7,234 nt of DNA from NCBI GenBank assembly GCA_021779795.1, contig JAJXZZ010000160.1:1-7234 (forward strand), written 5' to 3'. The DNA is from Acidobacteriota bacterium (GTDB taxonomy: Bacteria; Acidobacteriota; Vicinamibacteria; Vicinamibacterales; Fen-181). The position numbers and the translations under genes are program-made. Shown here one piece after another: positions 1 through 6,215 of this stretch; within the stretch, counting starts at the first letter, position 1, and each line of letters opens with the position of its first letter. A model generated the notes under the pieces. The model ran no database searches and was not told the DNA's origin. It saw only the letters and a list, made by a program, of their open reading frames with translations.

Positions 1-154
1 TCCGTGGTCTATCCCGGACATGGCGACGTCGGGCCCAGGGGGGACCTGCGCGCACCCTTCTGGTTCACGGGTTGGTGACCTCGACTTTGTCGCTCCATTT
101 CACAAGGGGAGGCAACTCGCGCGGTGTCAAGGGATTCACGACGTCGAGAAGTGC

Positions 155-183
155 TTGATCCGTGTGAGCGGTCGAGGTATTGT
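155..183 (+). promoter_or_regulatory. Candidate sigma70-type promoter for the cytochrome gene
   Basis: A TTGATC hexamer (155-160) and a TATTGT hexamer (178-183) are separated by exactly 17 bases; each matches 4 of 6 consensus positions. The predicted transcription start near 190 would give a leader of about 28 bases before the ATG at 219, just long enough for the ribosome binding site. The spacing is ideal, but the match is by eye only and the remaining leader (1-154) shows no other clear promoter. No sigma54-type GG/GC element was seen. Confidence 0.4.
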
Positions 184-206
184 AGGCGCCACTATCCATA
201 AGCCCC

Positions 207-213
207 GGGAGGA
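207..213 (+). promoter_or_regulatory. Strong ribosome binding site of the cytochrome gene
   Basis: GGGAGGA, close to the ideal Shine-Dalgarno sequence, lies 5 bases before the ATG at 219. It fixes this start codon, which is also the one that gives a clean signal peptide, and suggests high translation. Confidence 0.8.
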
Positions 214-218
214 TCGGA

Positions 219-1487
219 ATGAAAGGTTTGAGATTCGGTTATCTGTTCTTGGCAGTGGCCGTGATGCTGCTGCTCGCTGGCGGGAGCCCGCAGGCGTTCC
301 ACTCCGGCGGCGTCGCCGAGTGCACGGGCTGCCACAGCATGCACTCGCCCGCACCCGCAGGGGACTATCTGCTCGTCGCGAGCGACCCCAGCTCGACGTG
401 CCTGTCGTGCCACCAGCACGCCGGTGACACGGGCCCGAGCGGCTACCACATTTCGACGGCCGAGGCCGACATGCCGGCCGGCGTGCCGCCCAAGCAGCGG
501 ACGCCCGGCGGCGATTTCGGCTGGCTGAAGAAGGACTACACGATGACCATCCGGGGCACGACGAGCACCGAGTATGGTCAGACGCATGGCCACAACATCG
601 TGGCGGCGGACGTGGGCTACGTGGCCGACACCGACAACACGACGGCGCCGGGCGGCACGTTCGTGTCGGCGAAGCTCGGCTGCGACAGCTGCCACGACCC
701 GCACGGCGGCGTGCGCCGCCTGAGCGACGGCACCTACGCCAACGTGATTCACACGCCGGGCGCGACCAACGCCCCGGTGATCGGCTCCGGCTCCTACGAC
801 ACCAGCGTGATGCCGGCCGCCGGCCAGGCCGTGGGCGCCTACCGCCTGCTGCGCGGCCTGGGCGACACGTCGCAGGGCGTGGACTTCGCCGGCGTGGCGA
901 TCGCCGTCACCCCGGCCACCTACAACCGGACCGAGGCGGCGACGCAGACCCGCACCGCCTACGGCGCCAACGGGATCGACACGTGGGGCAACTGGTGCGC
1001 CACCTGCCATCCCGACATGCACTCGAGCGGCAACTACGTGCACCCGATCGACCAGAGCCTGGGCAGCACCGTCGCCAACAACTACAACGCCTACGTGAAG
1101 TCGGGCGACCTGACCGGTTCGGCCACGACGTCGTTCACCTCGCTGGTGCCGTTCGCCGAGAACACCGGCGACATCGCGACCCTGCAGTCGCACGCCAAGA
1201 ACAACAACTCGTACTTGAACGGCCCGGGCAGCTCCGACAAGGTGATGTGCCTCTCCTGCCACCGCGCGCACGCCAGCGGCTGGACCGAGGCGCTTCGCTT
1301 CAACGTCGAGGGCGAGTTCATGATCTACAACGGCCTCTACCCCGGCCTCGATACGACGCCGTCGGTGCCGCAGTTCGCCCGCGGCCGGCAGTCGATCGAG
1401 ACGCAGGCCGCCTACTACGATCGCCCGGTGACGACGTTCGCCACCTACCAGCGCGTGCTCTGCAACAAGTGCCACGCGAAGGACTAG
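219..1487 (+). CDS. omcS: OmcS-like extracellular hexaheme c-type cytochrome (nanowire subunit)
   Basis: Predicted extracellular multiheme cytochrome that would polymerise into an electron-conducting filament carrying respiratory electrons to external acceptors. Seen: a Sec signal peptide (residues 1-26, cleavage before Phe27) and exactly six CXXCH heme sites at residues 35-39, 61-65, 155-159, 260-264, 344-348 and 415-419. The text around them matches G. sulfurreducens OmcS as I recall it almost word for word: FHSGGVAEC at the mature N-terminus, HAGDTGPS, YHISTAEADMP, TPGGDFGW, GHNIV, TYNRTEA, KSGDLTG, CLSCHRAHASG and a C-terminal CNKCHAKD. Ten extra histidines shared with OmcS (28, 42, 67, 77, 125, 162, 268, 275, 325, 351) can supply six distal ligands for bis-His hemes. 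His42 is mature residue 16, the residue that in the OmcS filament binds heme 5 of the next subunit. At 422 residues it is about ten shorter than OmcS, mostly through a shorter loop between hemes 1 and 2. A paralogue such as OmcT is the main alternative. Family is certain; filament formation is inferred. Confidence 0.93.
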   Translation: MKGLRFGYLFLAVAVMLLLAGGSPQAFHSGGVAECTGCHSMHSPAPAGDYLLVASDPSSTCLSCHQHAGDTGPSGYHISTAEADMPAGVPPKQRTPGGDFGWLKKDYTMTIRGTTSTEYGQTHGHNIVAADVGYVADTDNTTAPGGTFVSAKLGCDSCHDPHGGVRRLSDGTYANVIHTPGATNAPVIGSGSYDTSVMPAAGQAVGAYRLLRGLGDTSQGVDFAGVAIAVTPATYNRTEAATQTRTAYGANGIDTWGNWCATCHPDMHSSGNYVHPIDQSLGSTVANNYNAYVKSGDLTGSATTSFTSLVPFAENTGDIATLQSHAKNNNSYLNGPGSSDKVMCLSCHRAHASGWTEALRFNVEGEFMIYNGLYPGLDTTPSVPQFARGRQSIETQAAYYDRPVTTFATYQRVLCNKCHAKD

Positions 1488-1516
1488 GTTCGGACGCGAT
1501 GATCTAGGCAAGTTCG

Positions 1517-1549
1517 AAAAGGGCTGGGTCACACCAGCCCTTTTCTTTT
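1517..1549 (+). terminator. Rho-independent terminator after the cytochrome gene
   Basis: A perfect 11-bp stem (AAAAGGGCTGG at 1517-1527 pairing with CCAGCCCTTTT at 1534-1544) with a 6-base loop is followed by CTTTT, giving the run TTTTCTTTT. It begins 30 bases after the stop codon. It should end most transcripts after the cytochrome, with any downstream expression depending on read-through or another promoter. Confidence 0.93.
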
Positions 1550-1583
1550 GCGTGCCGCGGGGCGGCACCGCATCCAGCTGCTC

Positions 1584-2519
1584 ATGGCCGAGACGAATCG
1601 ACGGTGGAGCGTCGGCGTGCTGGTCGCCTGCGCGCTGGCCCTTGGCGCGGGCGCCGCGTCCGCGCAGGTCAGGGCGACGTACCTGTACTCGCTCTCCAAT
1701 TTCGTGGGGCCCTTCCAGTACAACGGCGTGCACGTCAACGTGGACTGGGAGCGGGACGAGACGTACCTCGTCTACCAGAACGTGGTGCGCGTGTTCAACC
1801 GGACCGGCATGGAGGTCTTCAGCTTCGGCGACGACCTCGACGTCGGCGGCATCGTCGATGCCGCCGCCGACGCGAACGGCGACGTCATCGTGCTGTCGTA
1901 CAAGCAGGGGCCGCTGGTGACGCGGTGCAGCTTCCGCGGCGTGCCGATCGGCCGGATCGAGATCACGAACCTGCCGGCGGGCGAGACCTTCAGCGCCAGC
2001 CGGCTGATCGTGCGGAACGGCCTGTTCTACTTCGCCGACCTGGCGGCGTCCACGGTGACGGTCACGACGCCGGACGGCCGGTGCCGTCAGCGCATCGACT
2101 TCCGCCGCCTGATCGGCGCGCGGGAGGTGGAGCGGGCCGGCGCCGAGATGTTCGGGTTCACGGTGGACCAGGACGGCAGCCTCCTCTTCACGATGGCCAC
2201 GCTGTTCCGCGTCTACAAGTACTCGCCTGACGGGACGATGACCTTCTTCGGGCGGGCGGGCTCGTCGCCCGGCCGGTTCGGTATCGTGGCGGGCATCGCC
2301 ACCGACAGCCGCGGGGACGTGCTGGTGTCGGACAAGCTGCGGTCGGTGGTGATGGTGTTCGACAAGGACTTCCGGTTCGTGTCCGAGTTCGGATCGCGCG
2401 ACGCCAGGACCGGCGGCCTGATCGTGCCCGACAGCCTCGCGGTTGACCCGGAGAACCGGGTCTACGTCTCCCAGTGGCGGCGGCGGGGCATTAGCGTGTT
2501 CGCGCTGGCCTTCGATTGA
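1584..2519 (+). CDS. Secreted NHL-repeat beta-propeller protein
   Basis: No enzymatic role is assigned. NHL propellers are mostly interaction scaffolds, and NHL-repeat proteins sit beside omcS-type and omcE-type cytochrome genes in Geobacter (recalled), so a role in filament biogenesis or anchoring is plausible. From the ATG at 1584 the product has 311 residues, with a signal peptide (1-27, twin Arg6-Arg7, hydrophobic core, cleavage after Ala-Ser-Ala before Gln28). The clearest NHL units are near residues 226-268 (GSSPGRFG, then GIATDSRGDVLVSD, then VFDKDFRFVSEFG) and about 275-310 (DSLAVDPENRVYVSQ). Earlier, more degenerate blades start near residue 30, enough for a six-bladed propeller. A TTG at 1548 would add 12 residues but overlaps the terminator's T-tract, so ATG is preferred. 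No good Shine-Dalgarno sequence is visible. There are no CXXCH motifs, so this is not a cytochrome. Confidence 0.85.
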   Translation: MAETNRRWSVGVLVACALALGAGAASAQVRATYLYSLSNFVGPFQYNGVHVNVDWERDETYLVYQNVVRVFNRTGMEVFSFGDDLDVGGIVDAAADANGDVIVLSYKQGPLVTRCSFRGVPIGRIEITNLPAGETFSASRLIVRNGLFYFADLAASTVTVTTPDGRCRQRIDFRRLIGAREVERAGAEMFGFTVDQDGSLLFTMATLFRVYKYSPDGTMTFFGRAGSSPGRFGIVAGIATDSRGDVLVSDKLRSVVMVFDKDFRFVSEFGSRDARTGGLIVPDSLAVDPENRVYVSQWRRRGISVFALAFD

Positions 2520-2530
2520 CGCGGCCGCCG

Positions 2531-2555
2531 GGCAGGCTTGTCGTCGGGGCCTGCC
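2531..2555. repeat. Inverted repeat spanning the candidate -35 region
   Basis: GGCAGGC (2531-2537) is the exact reverse complement of GCCTGCC (2549-2555), with an 11-base loop. It begins 12 bases after the NHL gene stop and has no T-tract, so it is a poor intrinsic terminator. The candidate -35 hexamer of the next gene lies at the start of the loop, so the repeat could be an operator or an attenuating hairpin. A 7-bp GC-rich repeat can arise by chance in such DNA. Confidence 0.3.
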
Positions 2556-2566
2556 ATCCGTAGAAT
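2538..2566 (+). promoter_or_regulatory. Candidate sigma70-type promoter for the accessory operon
   Basis: TTGTCG (2538-2543, 4 of 6 consensus) and TAGAAT (2561-2566, 5 of 6) are separated by exactly 17 bases. The -10 element is one of the few AT-rich spots in this GC-rich gap. Transcription would start near 2573, about 55 bases before the GTG start at 2628, and could serve the propeller, barrel, CsgG-like and membrane-protein genes together. Confidence 0.45.
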
Positions 2567-2627
2567 TGTCGGGCGCCAGCCGCCGGTCGTGGTGCGGCGC
2601 GGGCGTCCTGTCGGCTGAAACGAGTTC

Positions 2628-4007
2628 GTGTCACAGCTTCTTCGCCTGGCCACCCTCGCCCTGGTCTTCCTGGTCCCCGCCGCGGCCCGTGCGGCCGATG
2701 GAGGGCTCTACCTCTACCTGCAGCCGCTGCCCGCCGAGGCGTCGCGCCTGACGCTCGAAATCGCGTCGGTGTCGGCCGTGAGCGGCAGCGGCGCCGAGAG
2801 GCCGCTCGCGCTGGCCTTCACCGTCGTGCGCGAGGCCGACGGCCGCCGGCAGCGCCTGCTGGCGTCGGGGCGGCTGCCGGAGGGCCCGTACACGGGGCTG
2901 GCCGTGACGATCCGGCGGGCAACGCTGCGCGGTCCGGATGGGGAAGTCTCGCTGGCCGTGCCGGAGGGGCCCGTGCGCGCCGACGTCCCGCTGACCGTCG
3001 CGCGCCGGCGCCCGGTACTCGTGTGGCTGTCGCTGAAGGTTCCCGAGCGGCTGGCGGGAGCCTCCGCCCTCAGCCCCGCGTTCGCGGCCGTCGTGCCGCC
3101 GCGGCCGATCGCCGACCATGCCGGCTTCGTGGCCAACACCCGGTCGAACACGGTCACCGTGTTCGACAAGCAGATCATGCAGGCCGTCGCCGTGATTGAC
3201 ACGTGCGCCGGACCATCGGGCCTCGCGCTCGACCAGCGCCGCCGGCGCCTCTACGTCGCCTGCCCGGACGTCGATGAGATCGAGTCGTTCGACGTCGTCG
3301 CGGGCGAGTTGATCGAGACCGCCGACGCGTCGCCGGGGGACCGGCCGCGCGAACTCGCGCTCTCGCCCGACGGCAGCACCCTGGTGTCGGCCAATCAAGG
3401 GTCCAACAGCCTCGGCATCTACGACACGGGCCCGCTCAGGCGGGAGGACCGGGTCAACGTCGGCAGCGGCCCGGGCGCGGTCGTCGTCGAGCCGGCGGGC
3501 CGCCGGGCGTTCGTGTTCAACACCCTCTCGAACTCGGTGTCGGTGGTGGACATCGCCGGCCGGGCGGTCGCGGCGACGCTCTCCACGGAAGCGCCGCCGC
3601 TCCGGGGGCAGTTCAACGCCCGGGGCGACCGCCTGTACGTCATCCACGACCGGTCGCCGTTCATGACCGCGTTCGACACGCAGCAGATGACGACGGTGGC
3701 GCGCGTGCGCCTCGGCGGCCCGGCCAGCGCGATCGCCGTCGATCGCGTGCGGGGCCTCATCTGCCTGGGCAGCACCGCCGACACGGCGATCGAGTTCTAC
3801 GATCCCAACGTGCTGCTGCCGCTGTACACGATGAAGACGAGGGCCGGCGCCTCCTACCTGGCGATCGTGCCCGACGACAGTGACTTGTATATGGTGAGCC
3901 CGGACACGCGAAGCCTCCTGGTCGGCCGCCTCGCCGACCGGAAGGTGGTTTCAGAAATCGATGTCGGTGACGGCCCGTGCTGGGTCGCGATCATGGGAGA
4001 GAAGTAG
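2628..4007 (+). CDS. Secreted YVTN-type beta-propeller protein with N-terminal beta domain
   Basis: Function unassigned; probably a periplasmic or surface scaffold. The 459-residue product begins with a Sec signal peptide (1-22, cleavage after Ala-Arg-Ala). Residues about 26-155 form a beta-rich domain (LYLYLQPLP, LTLEIASVSAV, PYTGLAVTIRRATL) resembling DUF4382-type domains, which is a tentative comparison. From about residue 166 to the end there are repeated propeller blades of the YVTN/lactonase-like kind: FVANTRSNTVTVFDK, GLALDQRRRRLYVAC, ELALSPDGSTLVSANQGSNS, RAFVFNTLSNSVSVVDI and GDRLYVIHD, ending at GPCWVAI; seven blades are likely. No heme motif is present. The GTG start is chosen because it gives a complete signal peptide; only a weak purine stretch precedes it. 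Its stop codon directly abuts the start of the barrel gene, so the two are probably translated together and may work as a pair. Confidence 0.82.
   Translation: MSQLLRLATLALVFLVPAAARAADGGLYLYLQPLPAEASRLTLEIASVSAVSGSGAERPLALAFTVVREADGRRQRLLASGRLPEGPYTGLAVTIRRATLRGPDGEVSLAVPEGPVRADVPLTVARRRPVLVWLSLKVPERLAGASALSPAFAAVVPPRPIADHAGFVANTRSNTVTVFDKQIMQAVAVIDTCAGPSGLALDQRRRRLYVACPDVDEIESFDVVAGELIETADASPGDRPRELALSPDGSTLVSANQGSNSLGIYDTGPLRREDRVNVGSGPGAVVVEPAGRRAFVFNTLSNSVSVVDIAGRAVAATLSTEAPPLRGQFNARGDRLYVIHDRSPFMTAFDTQQMTTVARVRLGGPASAIAVDRVRGLICLGSTADTAIEFYDPNVLLPLYTMKTRAGASYLAIVPDDSDLYMVSPDTRSLLVGRLADRKVVSEIDVGDGPCWVAIMGEK
3995..4004 (+). promoter_or_regulatory. Ribosome binding site of the barrel gene inside the previous gene
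   Basis: GGGAGAGAAG lies within the last codons of the propeller gene and precedes the GTG at 4008, which follows that gene's TAG stop with no gap. This supports the GTG start and translational coupling of the two genes. Confidence 0.7.
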
Positions 4008-6197
4008 GTGCGCCGACCCCTTGCCGCCCTCTCTCTGGTCCTGGCCGGGTCGCTGGTCCTCGTCGCGGCCCAGGCATCCGCCCAGGACGGGATCTTCGAG
4101 GGCATGCAGAAGACGGTGGAGCTGACCTACAGTTCCCTGTCCACGACCACGATCTTCGCGTCCGGTGCGGTCACCAAGACCGACACCACCAGCGCCTACC
4201 CGACGGTGACGCTGAACCTGAACGGCCTCCTCTTCCCGCAGGTCAGGCTGAACACCGGCGGCACGTTCGAGCTCAACCGGATGACGAGCGACACCAACGG
4301 CTCGTCCGCCACGTCCACGATCACGCGGAACCGCCCCTTCTTCCTGCTGCGTTCGACCAACCCGATCTTCGCCCCCGGGTTCGGCTTCTTCAGGCGCGAG
4401 GACCGGAACTGGACGAACGGGCGGCTGGACATGAAGCTGATCAACAACGAGTGGGACGGGTACCTCCGGTGGAACCCGTCCGGCGGTCCGCGCAACGAGT
4501 TCCAGTTCGTCAGGAACGACACGTTCGACTCGAACCGGACGTTCGAGGACACCACGCGCGACTACGGCACGCTGGTCTCGAACTACACGTACAAGGAGTT
4601 CGGCGCCTACTACCGCGGCGCCTATCTCGACACCGACGACAAGCTGCACGACGTGGAGACCACGCAGTGGGTGCACGGCGCCCGGGCGAGCTACGCGAAT
4701 TCGTTCATCGACAAGCGGCTGTGGGTGGACGGCACGTACAACATCACGCGCCAGGATTTCACGACCGTCGCCCGGGGGAAGGACGGCGAGGTGGCCCTGC
4801 CCGTGACCCCGTACGCCGGGCTGTCGGCGCTCAGCGACACGCCGCTGACGGCACGGCTGACCGCGAACCCGCTGCTCATCGACACGAACCTGACCGCCGG
4901 CGCCGGCGTGGACCTCGGGCTCCCGGTGCCGCCGGCCGACACGCAGGCGCGCAACATCGGCCTCGACTTCCTCAACCCGGAGAAGGTCAACCGGTTCTGG
5001 GTCTGGGTGGACCAGGACCTGCCGATGGAGGTCGCCAACTCCTTCTCGTGGGACATCTACACCAGCCTCGACAACGTCGTCTGGACGCAGGCGACCACCG
5101 TGGCGGTGGCGCCGTTCGGCCCCTTCGAGTGCCACTTCCAGATCGACTTCCCGCCCATCACGGCGCGGTACATCAAGGTCGTCACGCGGCCCCTGTCGGC
5201 GGCCGTGGCGAACGCGTCGAACTACCCGCACATCCTGGTGACCGAGTTCCAGGCGTTCATGGTCCAGCCCCCGGGTGACGCCCGGGCCACGCTGTCGCAG
5301 ACGACCCACATCGTCAACGCCGACGTGCGCTACCGGATTCTCGACGCGGCCGCGCTCTACTACGAGGGCTCGTACTTCTACAACGGGCCGAGCGCGGTCA
5401 GCGCGCACACCGACACGCTGTCGAACGGGCTCTCGGCCAACCACACGTTCAACCGCTACGTGTCGGCGTTCGGGCGGGTGGCCTACGAGACGGGCACCGA
5501 AGGCGGAGACCACCGGAGAGCCCTCGTGACCAACGCCACGGTCACCCTGGACCCGATGCCGACGCTCCGGACGTCCCTGCTCTGGAGCGGGATGGACGAG
5601 CGGCTCGCCGGGGTGCCGCGCAGCCGGAACGGGTTCTTCGTCCAGAATTCCGGCCAGCCCTACCAGGGGATCAACCTCCAGTTCGGCGTCGGGTGGAACG
5701 TGACGACGGAGCTGACCGGCGCCGTGTCACACGACCAGCTCGTGAACGTGAGCGGCACCGTCGTCCCCAGGGAGCACGTGAGCCTGATCTTCAACTACGA
5801 CGAGATCTCGTCGAACCGGTCGGGGCCGTACGTGGGGCTGCCCCACGCCCGCACGCAGCGGGGCTACGCGGCCGTCGCCGTGGACCCGACGCGGACCCTC
5901 CACCTCGTCGTGGGCGAAGAGGTCGTGACGGTGACGGGCCAGCAGACGATGACGACGCTCGACCTGTCCGCCAACTGGTCGCCGTTCCCGGACGGGGCGC
6001 TGCAGTTCCTGTTCTCCTACAACGACGCGCTGCGGCCGCTCGCGTACGGGCGGGACCGCAGCACCCTGGCATCGGTGCGCTGGAACCTGTCGCGCCGCTC
6101 GTATATCGACGTGTCCTACCAGCGGATGCGGAGCGAGTTCGTCTTCCAGACGAACGAGTCTCGCGTGTTCAGCACTAGTCTGAGGCTGTTTCTTTGA
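4008..6197 (+). CDS. Predicted outer-membrane beta-barrel protein with an internal discoidin (F5/8 type C)-like domain
   Basis: Candidate outer-membrane conduit, export pore or anchor for the cytochrome filament; no known family name is assigned. The 729-residue product starts with a signal peptide (1-25, cleavage after Ala-Ser-Ala). Two stretches, roughly residues 30-300 and 425-729, show the alternating polar/hydrophobic, aromatic-rich strands of transmembrane beta-barrels (for example YKEFGAYYRGAYLD, RYRILDAAALYYEGSYFY, RRSYIDVSYQRM). The protein ends Ser-Leu-Arg-Leu-Phe-Leu, near the usual barrel end with a terminal aromatic residue but one residue off. Between them, residues about 310-418 read as a galactose-binding-like domain: ARNIGLDF, SWDIYTSLDNVVWTQ, ARYIKVVT and TEFQAF are typical of discoidin/F5-8C folds, which bind sugars or surfaces. 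No CXXCH is present, so unlike porin-cytochrome conduits it carries no heme itself. It could instead be a surface-attached barrel unrelated to electron transfer. Barrel call good; role inferred from neighbours. Confidence 0.75.
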   Translation: MRRPLAALSLVLAGSLVLVAAQASAQDGIFEGMQKTVELTYSSLSTTTIFASGAVTKTDTTSAYPTVTLNLNGLLFPQVRLNTGGTFELNRMTSDTNGSSATSTITRNRPFFLLRSTNPIFAPGFGFFRREDRNWTNGRLDMKLINNEWDGYLRWNPSGGPRNEFQFVRNDTFDSNRTFEDTTRDYGTLVSNYTYKEFGAYYRGAYLDTDDKLHDVETTQWVHGARASYANSFIDKRLWVDGTYNITRQDFTTVARGKDGEVALPVTPYAGLSALSDTPLTARLTANPLLIDTNLTAGAGVDLGLPVPPADTQARNIGLDFLNPEKVNRFWVWVDQDLPMEVANSFSWDIYTSLDNVVWTQATTVAVAPFGPFECHFQIDFPPITARYIKVVTRPLSAAVANASNYPHILVTEFQAFMVQPPGDARATLSQTTHIVNADVRYRILDAAALYYEGSYFYNGPSAVSAHTDTLSNGLSANHTFNRYVSAFGRVAYETGTEGGDHRRALVTNATVTLDPMPTLRTSLLWSGMDERLAGVPRSRNGFFVQNSGQPYQGINLQFGVGWNVTTELTGAVSHDQLVNVSGTVVPREHVSLIFNYDEISSNRSGPYVGLPHARTQRGYAAVAVDPTRTLHLVVGEEVVTVTGQQTMTTLDLSANWSPFPDGALQFLFSYNDALRPLAYGRDRSTLASVRWNLSRRSYIDVSYQRMRSEFVFQTNESRVFSTSLRLFL

Positions 6198-6201
6198 TTC
6201 G

Positions 6202-6208
6202 GGTGAGG
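6202..6208 (+). promoter_or_regulatory. Ribosome binding site of the CsgG-like gene
   Basis: GGTGAGG sits 7 bases before the ATG at 6216, inside the 18-base gap after the barrel gene, and supports that start. Confidence 0.65.
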
Positions 6209-6215
6209 CGGCAGC

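Larger units (their letters stand above)
1..218. other. Upstream leader region without a recognised gene
   Basis: No coding region on either strand looks real here. The reading frames that cross it are in the wrong frame to the cytochrome and have no recognisable protein content. It holds the candidate promoter at 155-183 and the ribosome binding site at 207-213. I looked for the conserved core of GEMM-I riboswitches, which precede several extracellular-electron-transfer genes in Geobacter, and did not find it. The end of an upstream gene cannot be excluded for the first few dozen bases. Confidence 0.5.

Noticed and set aside
1..218. Possible GEMM-I (cyclic dinucleotide) riboswitch before the cytochrome
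   Set aside because: Such riboswitches precede extracellular electron transfer genes in Geobacter, but the conserved core sequences of the motif are absent here, and the likely leader after the candidate promoter is only about 28 bases.
1548..1583. Upstream TTG start for the NHL-repeat gene
   Set aside because: It would begin inside the terminator's T-tract and add 12 residues ahead of a signal peptide that is already complete from the ATG at 1584.
192..1733. A 513-residue open frame on the minus strand opposite the cytochrome gene
   Set aside because: It is a by-product of high GC content. Its protein is rich in Arg, His, Val and Gly with no recognisable motif, and the plus strand carries an unmistakable cytochrome.
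3951..5513. A 520-residue open frame on the minus strand opposite the barrel gene
   Set aside because: It has low-complexity Arg/Val/Glu-rich content, no family signature and no sensible start region. The plus-strand frame has a signal peptide and domain structure.
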